Source: Anaerolineae bacterium (GTDB lineage: Bacteria; Chloroflexota; Anaerolineae; Aggregatilineales; Aggregatilineaceae). From it: a stretch of 64,000 nucleotides of DNA. The position numbers were made by a program, and so were the translations under genes. The notes under the pieces are model-generated. The model was not told where the DNA came from. It made no database searches and was given only the letters and a program-made list of their open reading frames with translations. Below, piece by piece: positions 8,856-16,830 of the stretch; the stretch's first letter is position 1; each line of letters starts with the position of its first letter. The DNA lies in the NCBI GenBank assembly GCA_016926875.1, contig JAFGNU010000010.1, positions 1 to 64,000 on the forward strand. The letters run 5' to 3'.

Positions 8856-9362
8856 ATGACCAGCACAACCTATAGTATCCGCGCCGTTGAGCCACAGGAC
8901 CGGGCAGCTATCGCGCGGCTGTGGCAGGCGCTGTCGGATTATCATGTACAGATCGATGCCCGGATGCCTGCCCCGGTGCCCGGCGCGGCAGATCGCTACG
9001 CCAGCCGGTTGATCGAGCGGCGTGACGATCCGCATACATGCGCGTTCGTGGCCGAGGTCGATAACCAGGTTGTCGGCTATATCCTGGGCGCTATGCTTGA
9101 TCTGCATCCTGATCTGTTCAAGCACCTCGAAGCGGGCTATATCGCCGATATATTTGTCGATCCCGCCTACCGGCACCAGGGCATCGCGCGCGATCTGGTT
9201 AATACCATCAACCGCTGGTTTATCGACCAGGGCGCCCGGTATGTCGAATGGCAGGTCGCGGCTGCCAATCCCGGCGGCCTTCATTTCTGGGAATCCATCG
9301 GCGGCAAACCGCTGATGATCCGGATGCACCTGGACATTGGCGGCGACAGCCGCGCTGAATAG
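8856..9362 (+). CDS. GNAT-family N-acetyltransferase
   Basis: A 168-residue single-domain acetyltransferase that would transfer acetyl from acetyl-CoA to an unknown amine. The acetyl-CoA-binding motif A is in VDPAYRHQGIARDLV, preceded by the beta strand GYIADIF and followed by a YVEWQVAAANPGGLHFWESI segment typical of GNAT motif B. It is the first gene after the Ile T-box leader, so its expression should respond to isoleucine-tRNA charging. Nothing in the protein itself points to an amino-acid substrate. Nineteen bases separate it from the next gene. Confidence 0.88.
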   Translation: MTSTTYSIRAVEPQDRAAIARLWQALSDYHVQIDARMPAPVPGAADRYASRLIERRDDPHTCAFVAEVDNQVVGYILGAMLDLHPDLFKHLEAGYIADIFVDPAYRHQGIARDLVNTINRWFIDQGARYVEWQVAAANPGGLHFWESIGGKPLMIRMHLDIGGDSRAE

Positions 9363-9381
9363 GAAAAACGGACCGGAACAT

Positions 9382-10377
9382 ATGTTTAGCGAACTGGTGA
9401 ACTGGCTGGGACCAACACGCACGCGCATCCTGGCGGCGCTGTTGGCCGGCGCGGGGGTGATCGGCCTGGCGCTGCAAGCCGCCTTTTATGGCAAATCCTG
9501 GCTGCTGCCTGCCCAGCTAGGACTGATCTGGCTGTTCCTGGCGGGGTTGGCGCTGGTGCTCAGTTCGCGCCTGACAGGCCGGGGACGGCAGCGGCTGTGG
9601 CTGGCCCTCGGACCGGGTCTCGCGCTGCTGGGGTTGGGCCTGCTGGTGCCGGACATGGCGCTGGTGTTTGGCGGCGCGGGCCTGGGCTGGATGGTGGCGG
9701 GGCAGTTGGTGCTGCGCAGCCGTGTGCGGATGGAATACCAGGCCGCGATCCGGCACCTGCGCCGCAGCGAATATACAGAGGCGGTCGCCGTCATGGATAA
9801 GCTGATCCAGGCCGAAGCCGATAACCCGAATCACTACCGCTTCCGGGCCGAGTTAAGCCGGTTGGTTGGACACCTGGACAACGCTCGCGCCGACTATGAG
9901 CATGTTATCCGGTTGGCTCCGAACACGGCGGGCGGCTATACTGGGCTGGCAGAAGTTCACGCGCAGTCGGGTGATTTCCAAACCGCGCGCCGGTATGCCG
10001 TGCAGGCCCTGGAACACGAGCCTCGCCAGTGGCTGACTGCTTATAACCTGGGCATGATCGAAGACCGGCTTGGACAGGCAGCAGCGGCGGTAGAGCATCT
10101 CAACATGGCACTGGCCGCCGGGCTGCCGCATAGCCGCTACCGGCTATTGACGCACCTGTGGTTGGCGCGCAATCATTATCGTCAGGGGCACATAGAAACC
10201 ACCCACACGCAGATCGATCTGCTGCGCAAGCAGGCCAGGGGCCTGAATGACTGGCAGATCGTGCTGGAAAGCGACCAGGCCGCGCCGCTGCGCCGCCTGC
10301 TGGGAGCGGATGTGCGTCTGGCGGAACAACTGCTAACCGATGAAGCCCCTCTTGAGTTGCTGGGTGATACGGGTTAA
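9382..10377 (+). CDS. Membrane protein with C-terminal TPR repeats
   Basis: About 331 residues. The first 130 hold three or four hydrophobic segments (RILAALLAGAGVIGLALQAAF, LGLIWLFLAGLALVLSS, GLALLGLGLLVPDMALVFGG). The rest is helical with TPR-like units such as AVAVMDKLIQAEADNPNHYRF, ARADYEHVIRLAPNTAGGYT and ARRYAVQALEHEPRQWLTAYN. TPRs mediate protein-protein contact, so this is probably a membrane scaffold; the partner is unknown. ATG 9382 is chosen over the ORF-track start at 9337, which overlaps the GNAT gene. It lies in the T-box operon. Confidence 0.75.
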   Translation: MFSELVNWLGPTRTRILAALLAGAGVIGLALQAAFYGKSWLLPAQLGLIWLFLAGLALVLSSRLTGRGRQRLWLALGPGLALLGLGLLVPDMALVFGGAGLGWMVAGQLVLRSRVRMEYQAAIRHLRRSEYTEAVAVMDKLIQAEADNPNHYRFRAELSRLVGHLDNARADYEHVIRLAPNTAGGYTGLAEVHAQSGDFQTARRYAVQALEHEPRQWLTAYNLGMIEDRLGQAAAAVEHLNMALAAGLPHSRYRLLTHLWLARNHYRQGHIETTHTQIDLLRKQARGLNDWQIVLESDQAAPLRRLLGADVRLAEQLLTDEAPLELLGDTG

Positions 10378-10423
10378 CCGTGTTGGAGTGTAACAGGCTC
10401 GGCTGAGCCAGGGAGCGGAAAAA

Positions 10424-10945
10424 GTGTCTGAGAACGAAATGCCTGAGGTGGTACAAGACCCGGAAGACGTGCCAAACACGGAACGCGGGCTGTTGCAGAG
10501 CACATTGGTACGGATCGTGCTGGTGCTGCTGGTCGTCGGCGTGCTGGCCGTGATCGTTGGCGTCGTGGCGTTCATATCCTATCGAAACAGCCACAACAAG
10601 CCGCTGGACATCGATACTTACCCCGGCGCGAAACTGGTCAGCGACGAAGACCTGTCGGAGCAAGAAGATCACCAGCAGTACACGTCGTCCGACTCGATGG
10701 AAGACATCGAACATTTTTACGACCGGATCGATGATATGGAATGCGAGCGCCAGTATCGCGTGGTCCAGGAACGCCCCGACGAAGACCCGCTCAGAGAGGG
10801 GCACCTGTTTACACGCTGCCGGATCGATCATTCGTGGCTGGACATCTCACAGTACGCCGTTGTGACCATCCAGCCGGTATATGACGCAGACGAGCAGCCA
10901 ACCGGGGACGTGATCATCGATATTCGGCGCTATTGGGGAGACTAG
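10424..10945 (+). CDS. Single-pass membrane protein of unknown function (first of a related pair)
   Basis: A 173-residue protein with an acidic N-terminus (about 1-25), one strong transmembrane helix (VRIVLVLLVVGVLAVIVGVV) and an extracytoplasmic domain with YPGAKLVSDED, DSMEDIEHFYDRI and two Cys (MECERQY, FTRCRID). The following gene has the same plan with FYEQEDGTCWY and SVARCVGQ, suggesting divergent duplicates. The start is GTG 10424 preceded by GGAGCGG. Only three bases separate the two genes, so they are translationally close. I do not recognise the family. Confidence 0.7.
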   Translation: MSENEMPEVVQDPEDVPNTERGLLQSTLVRIVLVLLVVGVLAVIVGVVAFISYRNSHNKPLDIDTYPGAKLVSDEDLSEQEDHQQYTSSDSMEDIEHFYDRIDDMECERQYRVVQERPDEDPLREGHLFTRCRIDHSWLDISQYAVVTIQPVYDADEQPTGDVIIDIRRYWGD

Positions 10946-10948
10946 GCT

Positions 10949-11455
10949 ATGACCCCGCCTGCATCCAACATGCCGGGTGTGGATCAACTGGTTGGGGATG
11001 ACAAGGATAGATCAAGCAAGTTTGTGATCCCCCTGTGGCTCGCCCTGGTCGCGATGGTGGTCGCGCTGATCATCGGGGCGCTGATCCTGGTGCGCGTGGT
11101 AGGACCCTTGCAAGGGCTGCTGTTCCCGTTTGAGCCGCCCGTGCCCGACGGCGCAGAAGAAATCGAGCACGTCAAGCCGGACAAAGGGGCGGAATACTGG
11201 GTGTATCGCACCACCATGCGGGGTCAGGACGTGGCCCGGTTTTATGAACAAGAGGATGGGACGTGCTGGTATACCTCGTCCAACAGCGACGTCAACCCCC
11301 GGCCCGATGGCGTTTCTTACAGCGTGGCCCGCTGCGTTGGTCAGCGAGAAAGCGCCGGGCTGGGGATTTCATGGGAAGTGTTCATCGCTGAAGGGTACTC
11401 GGACCGGGAAGGGCCGACGATCTTCCGCGTTTATAAATACGATACGCTGGATTAA
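10949..11455 (+). CDS. Single-pass membrane protein of unknown function (second of the pair)
   Basis: A 168-residue protein with a short cytoplasmic N-terminus, one transmembrane helix (PLWLALVAMVVALIIGALILV) and an external domain. It shares with the preceding protein the order Pro-Gly/Asp-rich start, aromatic strand, FY helix, and two cysteines (GTCWYTS, VARCVGQ) that could form a disulfide. The pair may act together in the envelope; no catalytic motif is visible. Confidence 0.7.
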   Translation: MTPPASNMPGVDQLVGDDKDRSSKFVIPLWLALVAMVVALIIGALILVRVVGPLQGLLFPFEPPVPDGAEEIEHVKPDKGAEYWVYRTTMRGQDVARFYEQEDGTCWYTSSNSDVNPRPDGVSYSVARCVGQRESAGLGISWEVFIAEGYSDREGPTIFRVYKYDTLD

Positions 11456-11473
11456 CCGGCTCGTACAAAGCGA

Positions 11474-11487
11474 TTGTTCGCGAACAA
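11474..11487. promoter_or_regulatory. Perfect 14-bp palindrome upstream of ileS
   Basis: TTGTTCG followed directly by CGAACAA is a perfect palindrome in the 174-base gap before ileS, abutting a strong Shine-Dalgarno. It could be an operator. The half-site order (GTTC then GAAC) is the reverse of a GAAC-N4-GTTC LexA box, so LexA is not claimed. Confidence 0.4.
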
Positions 11488-11500
11488 AGGAGGTGTCAAC

Positions 11501-11563
11501 GTGGCAACAGGGCACAGGCAGCCTGCGCCGCGCGTGATTGGCGATCCGGGCAGTCACAGGTGA
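11501..11563 (+). CDS. Possible 20-residue leader ORF before ileS
   Basis: GTG 11501 opens a 20-codon frame (VATGHRQPAPRVIGDPGSHR) ending at TGA 11561-11563. It is preceded by AAAGGAGGTG (11486-11495) with ideal spacing, one of the best ribosome-binding sites in the window. It contains a single Ile codon, so classic isoleucine attenuation is unlikely. It may be a translated leader, or the Shine-Dalgarno may be a relic of a decayed gene. Confidence 0.35.
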   Translation: MATGHRQPAPRVIGDPGSHR

Positions 11564-11629
11564 CAGCTTGAGGGTATTGTGTTCGCATTTGACCATCGAT
11601 CATCCCCCGGATCATAACCAGGAGGAAGC

Positions 11630-14600
11630 ATGTTTAGGGCAGTAACACCACAAATTGACATCGACGCGCTTGAGCAAGACCAATTGGTGTTCTGGCGAGA
11701 AAAGGACATCTTCAAGCGCACTATGGAAGAGCGCAAGGGCGGCAGAAACTATGTCTTCTTCGAAGGCCCGCCGACCGCCAACGGGCGTCCCGGCACGCAT
11801 CACGTGCTGGCGCGGGCGTTCAAGGATATGTTCCCGCGCTACCACACCATGAACGGCGCCTATGTGCTGCGCAAGGGCGGCTGGGATACGCACGGCCTGC
11901 CGGTTGAGATCGAGGTCGAGAAAGAACTCGGTTTTACGCACAAGCACGAGATCGAGGAATACGGTATCGCCGCCTACAATGAGAAATGCCGGGAAAGCGT
12001 CTTCCGCTATATCGAAGAGTGGGAACGGCTGACCGAGCGCATCGCCTTCTGGGTGAGCCTGGAAGACGCCTATGTGACGTTCAAAAACGAATATATCCAG
12101 AGCGTGTGGTGGATTCTGCGCCAGTTTTGGGATAAGGGCCTGCTCTACCAGGGCTACAAGGTGGTGCCCTATTGCGCGCGCTGCGGCACCCCGCTGAGCA
12201 GTCACGAAGTGGCCCAGGGTTACGAAGAAGTCGCAGACCCAAGTGTCTTTGTGCGTTTTGCGGTCAAGGATGAACCGGGTGTTTACTTCCTGGTATGGAC
12301 CACGACGCCCTGGACGCTGCCCGGCAACGTGGCGCTGGCCGTTGGGCGCAACGTGCCCTATGTGATGGTCGAGGGACCGACCGACGACGGGCAGGGCACC
12401 GAACGGCTGATCCTGGCGCGAGCGCTGATGCACAAAGCGCTCAAACACCCGGAGAACTATACCGTCGTGCAGGAGATGAAGGGCCAGGACCTGATAGGCA
12501 AGCGCTACGAGCCGCTCTACGAGTTCCTGCCGGTTGAACAGGATTACGCCTACGTGGTGCACGGCGATTTTGTCAGTGTGGAGGACGGTTCCGGCATTGT
12601 GCACATGGCGCCTGCCTTTGGCGCGGACGATATGGACATCGGGCGCGAGCACAACCTGCCCGTGCTGCAAACCGTCGCGCCTGACGGGGCTTTTATTGAT
12701 GCCGTCGAGCCGTGGGCGGGTATGTGGGTCAAAGACGCCGACCCGCTGATCAAAAACGAACTGGCCGAACGCGGCCTGCTGTACAAAATCGAAGAATACA
12801 TCCACAACTACCCGTTTTGCTGGCGCTGCAAAACACCGCTGCTGTACTATGCACGCGAAACGTGGTACGTCGAAACCACGCGCTACCGCGACAAGCTGAT
12901 CGAGCTGAACAAGACGGTCAACTGGGTGCCGTCGCACATCCGCGATGGGCGCTTTGGCAACTGGCTCGAAGACCTGCGCGACTGGGCGCTGGGGCGTGAG
13001 CGCTACTGGGGCACACCGCTGCCGGTCTGGATATGCCAGAACCCCGACTGCGATCACAGGCACTGCATCGGCAGCGTGGCAGAGCTTGAGAAATTGAGCG
13101 GGCGAGATTTGCCTGACCTGGACCTGCACCGCCCGTATGTCGATGAAGTGACATTCCCCTGCCCGGAATGCGGCGGCACGATGCAGCGCGTCCCCGAAGT
13201 GATCGACGCCTGGTTCGACAGCGGCTCGATGGCGGTGGCTCAGTGGGGATACCCGTTCAAAAACCAGGAGATGTTCGAGCAGCAGTTCCCGGCGGACTAC
13301 ATCTGCGAAGCGGTGGACCAGACACGCGGCTGGTTTTACAGCCAGCACGCCATCGCCGGGCTGTTGTTTGAGAGTGTGAACTTCAAAAACGTGATCTGCC
13401 TGGGGCACATCCTGGACGAACAGGGCCGCAAGATGTCCAAGAGCCTGGGCAACATTGTTGAACCCTGGGGCGTGATCGAAAAGTACGGCGCCGATGCGTT
13501 CCGCTGGTATATGTATACCGCCGGTCCGCCCGGCGAGCCGCGCCGCTTCTCAGTCGAACTGGTCGGCGAGGTGGTGCGTAACTTCTACCTGACGCTGTGG
13601 AATGTTTACAGCTTCTTTGTGACCTACGCCAACCTTGACGGCTTCGACCCGCACAGTGAGCTGGTCCCGGTCGAAGAACGCGACGCGCTGGACCGCTGGA
13701 TTCTGAGCGAACTGCACAGCCTGGTGCGGGATGTCACGCGCGCCTACGATGCGTATGATGTGCCAAGCGGTACGCGCCCCATCGAGAGCTTTGTAGACCG
13801 CCTGAGCAAGTGGTATTTGCGCCGGTCGCGCCGCCGCTTCTGGAAGTCGGAGAGCGACATGGACAAGCTGGCCGCCTACCAGACATTATACGAATGCCTG
13901 GTGACGGTGGCCAAGCTGCTTGCACCGGCTATGCCGTTCCTATCCGAGGAATTATACCGCAACCTGGTGGCCGATATGTACCCGGATGAGCCAGAGAGCG
14001 TGCATCTGGCGTGGTGGCCCACGTGGGACGAAGCGCTGATCGACCAGAAATTGATGGATGATATGCGCCTGGCGCAAAAGCTGGTCAGCCTGGGCCATGC
14101 CGCGCGCAACAGCGCGAGCCTGAAGGTGCGCCAACCGCTGGCCGAGGCGGTGTTTGTCGTGCGTTTCAACGCCGAACAGGATGCCGTGCGCGAGCTGGAA
14201 GGCACCATCGCCGAGGAGCTGAACGTTAAAGCTGTGCGTCTGGCCGACTCTGCCGAAAAGATAGTCACCTATAAGCTGAATCCGCTGCCGCAGGTATTGG
14301 GACGCGCGCTGAAAGGTGACTTCCCGAAAGTGCAAAAAGCGCTGCGCGAGGGCGATCCGGCAGACGTGGACCGCTGGGCCAAAGCGCTGCTGGCGGGCGA
14401 CACGATCACCGTCGAGGTAGACGGCACCAGCTACGATGTTACGCCGGAGCAGTGCGAAGTCCAGCAAGAGGCTGCCGCAGGTTACACAGTGGCCGAAGAT
14501 TACGGCTACGTGGCGGCGCTATCTACCGAACTGACCATTGAGTTGATCCAGGAAGGGCTGGCGCGCGAGTTCGTCCGGCGCGTGCAGACGCTCCGCAAAG

Positions 14601-14806
14601 ATGCAGATTTCGACATCAGCGACCGGATTGCCGTCGCCTACCAGGCCAGCGAAAATCTGCGCGGGGCAATCCAGGCGTTTACCGAGTACATTCAACGCGA
14701 GACGCTGGCCGACACGCTGGTTGAAGGGCCGCCGGTTGGTGGCGCAACCAGCGGCGTATTCAGCTTCGACGACGAAACGGTCACTATTGGCGTGTTGCAG
14801 GTATGA
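11630..14806 (+). CDS. ileS: Isoleucyl-tRNA synthetase, IleRS2-type with GXHH signature
   Basis: Charges tRNA-Ile in the cytosol. It is a 1058-residue class Ia synthetase. The nucleotide-binding HIGH motif is replaced by GTHH (residues 55-58, in NGRPGTHHVLARAFKD). KMSKS is intact at 601-605 (GRKMSKSLGN). The CP1 editing domain shows TTTPWTLPGNVALAV, and zinc-type cysteines occur in YCARCGTPLSSHE and CPECGG. The length and sequence style match the IleRS2 clade, in which GXHH variants have been associated with very high mupirocin resistance. The start is ATG 11630 with AGGAGG upstream. Control by the Ile T-box 2.8 kb upstream is likely, but an internal promoter before 11501 is possible. Confidence 0.95.
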   Translation: MFRAVTPQIDIDALEQDQLVFWREKDIFKRTMEERKGGRNYVFFEGPPTANGRPGTHHVLARAFKDMFPRYHTMNGAYVLRKGGWDTHGLPVEIEVEKELGFTHKHEIEEYGIAAYNEKCRESVFRYIEEWERLTERIAFWVSLEDAYVTFKNEYIQSVWWILRQFWDKGLLYQGYKVVPYCARCGTPLSSHEVAQGYEEVADPSVFVRFAVKDEPGVYFLVWTTTPWTLPGNVALAVGRNVPYVMVEGPTDDGQGTERLILARALMHKALKHPENYTVVQEMKGQDLIGKRYEPLYEFLPVEQDYAYVVHGDFVSVEDGSGIVHMAPAFGADDMDIGREHNLPVLQTVAPDGAFIDAVEPWAGMWVKDADPLIKNELAERGLLYKIEEYIHNYPFCWRCKTPLLYYARETWYVETTRYRDKLIELNKTVNWVPSHIRDGRFGNWLEDLRDWALGRERYWGTPLPVWICQNPDCDHRHCIGSVAELEKLSGRDLPDLDLHRPYVDEVTFPCPECGGTMQRVPEVIDAWFDSGSMAVAQWGYPFKNQEMFEQQFPADYICEAVDQTRGWFYSQHAIAGLLFESVNFKNVICLGHILDEQGRKMSKSLGNIVEPWGVIEKYGADAFRWYMYTAGPPGEPRRFSVELVGEVVRNFYLTLWNVYSFFVTYANLDGFDPHSELVPVEERDALDRWILSELHSLVRDVTRAYDAYDVPSGTRPIESFVDRLSKWYLRRSRRRFWKSESDMDKLAAYQTLYECLVTVAKLLAPAMPFLSEELYRNLVADMYPDEPESVHLAWWPTWDEALIDQKLMDDMRLAQKLVSLGHAARNSASLKVRQPLAEAVFVVRFNAEQDAVRELEGTIAEELNVKAVRLADSAEKIVTYKLNPLPQVLGRALKGDFPKVQKALREGDPADVDRWAKALLAGDTITVEVDGTSYDVTPEQCEVQQEAAAGYTVAEDYGYVAALSTELTIELIQEGLAREFVRRVQTLRKDADFDISDRIAVAYQASENLRGAIQAFTEYIQRETLADTLVEGPPVGGATSGVFSFDDETVTIGVLQV

Positions 14807-14823
14807 CAGGCCAGTTCATCCAG

Positions 14824-14858
14824 CCTGGGGCAGGCAGAAATGCTTGCTCCAGGTTTTT
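14824..14858 (+). terminator. Intrinsic terminator after ileS
   Basis: A 12-bp stem, CCTGGGGCAGGC (14824-14835) with GCTTGCTCCAGG (14842-14853, two G-T wobbles), a 6-base loop, then TTTTT. Strong classic terminator ending the ileS transcript. Confidence 0.9.
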
Positions 14859-14935
14859 GCTGGGGAATACCCGGTCCGCTAAAATTGAGAGCACATCCTG
14901 CGAGCAATACCCCGACGATAACGGGGGAACAGGCA

Positions 14936-15295
14936 ATGACAACAACCAAAAGCAAGCTGTATAGTGAACTACTTGATCTGCACGTCACATTCCGGCAAAA
15001 GCTAGAGGAGATGGAAAGCGCAGCGGTACTAGACGTTTCCGGTACCGGCTACACCAACCATCAGGCCGACGATGCGACGATGGTCTATGACCAGACGGTC
15101 AACGCTTCCACCGTTCGGAGTGTCAAACAGCGGCTGCGCCAGATCGAAGAAGCGCTCGCACGTTACGAGGCGGGCACCTACGGGATATGTGAGAACTGCG
15201 GGCGTGAGATCGACATCGCGCGCCTGGAAGCAATCCCGTATACGTCGCTCTGCCTGCGCTGTGCCGAGACGCGCGATTATCGCGCCGGGATTTGA
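14936..15295 (+). CDS. TraR/DksA-family zinc-finger protein
   Basis: A 119-residue protein with an N-terminal coiled coil (KLYSELLDLHVTFRQKLEEM) and a C-terminal C4 zinc finger CENCGREIDIARLEAIPY...CLRC typical of TraR/DksA/YteA proteins that can act on RNA polymerase. The acidic coiled-coil tip of DksA is not obvious, so a YteA-like role is as likely. ATG 14936 follows GGGGGAACAGG and avoids the upstream terminator included in the longer ORF. It lies four bases before lspA, so the two are probably cotranscribed. Confidence 0.85.
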   Translation: MTTTKSKLYSELLDLHVTFRQKLEEMESAAVLDVSGTGYTNHQADDATMVYDQTVNASTVRSVKQRLRQIEEALARYEAGTYGICENCGREIDIARLEAIPYTSLCLRCAETRDYRAGI

Positions 15296-15298
15296 GCT

Positions 15299-15886
15299 GT
15301 GAGCACCATGCAGCAAGATACAGCACGGCGCCCGCTTATCGTCCGGCTGCGGCAGTGGGCGCTCCTGGCCGGTGTAACCCTGTTTGTCATCCTGGTCGAT
15401 CAACTCAGCAAAGCCTACGTTGTCGCCCACCTCGATCACGGTGCATCCTGGATGCCGGTTGGTTTTCTGGAACCGGTGTTCCGGTTTACGCATGTTCACA
15501 ACAAAGGGGCCGCTTTTGGACTTTTTCCCGAAGGCAGCAGCCTGTTTTTGATCATCGCCCTGGTGGTGTCGGTCGTGATCGTCTACTACTACCGCAAGCT
15601 GCCGGACGGCAACCTGCTGCTCCGGGTTGCAATGGGGCTGCAAATGGGCGGCGCCCTGGGGAATGTGATCGACCGTATCCGGCTGGGGTATGTGATCGAC
15701 TTCTTTCATGTCGATTTCTGGCCGGTTTTTAACGTGTCGGATAGCTGCATCGTGCTTGGCGTAGCGCTGCTGACCCTTGAGCTGCTGCGCGAAGAATACC
15801 GGATCGCCAGACAACAGCAGGCCGAAGACTGTCCACCACCAGACAAAGCGCGGGATTCATCCGAAGAAACAAGCTGCTGCGGCTGA
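15299..15886 (+). CDS. lspA: Lipoprotein signal peptidase II
   Basis: An inner-membrane aspartyl protease that removes signal peptides from prolipoproteins. Four transmembrane segments are evident. The catalytic aspartates are in YVIDFF (Asp134) and FNVSDS (Asp148), with the conserved HNKGAAFGLF and GNVIDRIRLG motifs. At 195 residues it has an extended cytosolic tail ending in CCG. The start is GTG 15299, four bases after the zinc-finger gene, or ATG 15308; neither has a clear Shine-Dalgarno, suggesting translational coupling. Confidence 0.93.
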   Translation: MSTMQQDTARRPLIVRLRQWALLAGVTLFVILVDQLSKAYVVAHLDHGASWMPVGFLEPVFRFTHVHNKGAAFGLFPEGSSLFLIIALVVSVVIVYYYRKLPDGNLLLRVAMGLQMGGALGNVIDRIRLGYVIDFFHVDFWPVFNVSDSCIVLGVALLTLELLREEYRIARQQQAEDCPPPDKARDSSEETSCCG

Positions 15887-15933
15887 GCGGTTGACCCTCT
15901 CGGCAGGCATTTGACGTATCATCCCCGCCGGGC

Positions 15934-16737
15934 TTACGCGTCGATCAGCAGCGGCACGCCCAGCCGGAAGGCAATATAGACCGCCCTGAAAAACTTTTTG
16001 AGGGCATCAATTGAGCTGTCGTCAGCCTGCCCCGGAGCATGTAAAAACGGCACATGCTCAGCTACCCACGCCGGGGACGGCGGCGCGGCCAGTTTCATCA
16101 TCGTATCGGCGTCCAGGTCCGGCGAGATACCCCCAAAAAACTGCAACAGCAGCGCGCCATGCGCGGGCTTGACCGGCCCGGACATAAACAGCAGTTCAAA
16201 CACCTGGTTGCCGGTCAGACACAGGTTGCCAAAGTCGCGCTCCAGGGGGGTGTGGCTCTCCAGGAATATCCCCTCCTGCCCGCGCAGTGGGGCCGCCGCG
16301 TCCCCGGTATAGCCCATATCGCGGATCGCTTTCTGAAGCAGCACAAACAACAGCGGGTGATCGTTATCCGGCAGTTGATCCAGCAGCCAGCACTCGGCCT
16401 GTGCGGAAATCGGGTAGTTGATATAGCCGGTACATCCGAACGGCACCCCGGCGCGGTTGGCCGGGCATCCGGAACAGTGCTGCTCCCAGGCGGCCAGTTC
16501 CCTGGCGGCGTCCAGCAAGTCCTGCACGACGATCACTTCGCTGTCCTCGCTGCCGTCGGGCAGGCGACGCGTCATCTCAAAGCCCATCTTGTCGGGCGGG
16601 CGGGTATCGCCGCGCTCGCGGAATAACTGGATGATCGCATGCGCGCGGTCTTCGGCCTTGAGACGGTGTACCAATCCCTCAAGGGTAAACGCGCGCTTGG
16701 GGTCGCAGGCGTAGCCAATAATATAGTCGATTCCCAT
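15934..16737 (-). CDS. Conserved-looking protein of unknown function with a Cys cluster
   Basis: 267 residues, no signal peptide or membrane segment. I do not recognise the family. The most distinctive part is CSGCPANRAGVPFGCTGY near the middle, followed by INYPISAQAECWLL; the CxxC plus a third and fourth Cys could bind zinc or an iron-sulfur cluster. The protein starts MGIDYIIGYACDPKRAF, and AGGGAG precedes its ATG. It converges with lspA and lies downstream of the secreted PA14/SH3 gene on the same strand, about 90 bases away. Confidence 0.7.
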   Translation of the reverse strand: MGIDYIIGYACDPKRAFTLEGLVHRLKAEDRAHAIIQLFRERGDTRPPDKMGFEMTRRLPDGSEDSEVIVVQDLLDAARELAAWEQHCSGCPANRAGVPFGCTGYINYPISAQAECWLLDQLPDNDHPLLFVLLQKAIRDMGYTGDAAAPLRGQEGIFLESHTPLERDFGNLCLTGNQVFELLFMSGPVKPAHGALLLQFFGGISPDLDADTMMKLAAPPSPAWVAEHVPFLHAPGQADDSSIDALKKFFRAVYIAFRLGVPLLIDA

Positions 16738-16830
16738 GGTTGCTCCCTGGACGCTTCCCGAAAACAGTACCGCCCCACATCCTCACCGGGCGCGGGGCGG
16801 TCTTTTCGGCTAAGTGTTCATGTCGTGGTA

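Noticed and set aside
11474-11487. LexA/SOS box before ileS
   Set aside because: Half-sites are GTTC then GAAC with two central bases, the reverse order and wrong spacing for GAAC-N4-GTTC.
11612-13408. 598-aa minus-strand ORF opposite ileS
   Set aside because: It lies wholly antisense to the clear IleRS coding frame, has no family motifs and is a GC-driven shadow.
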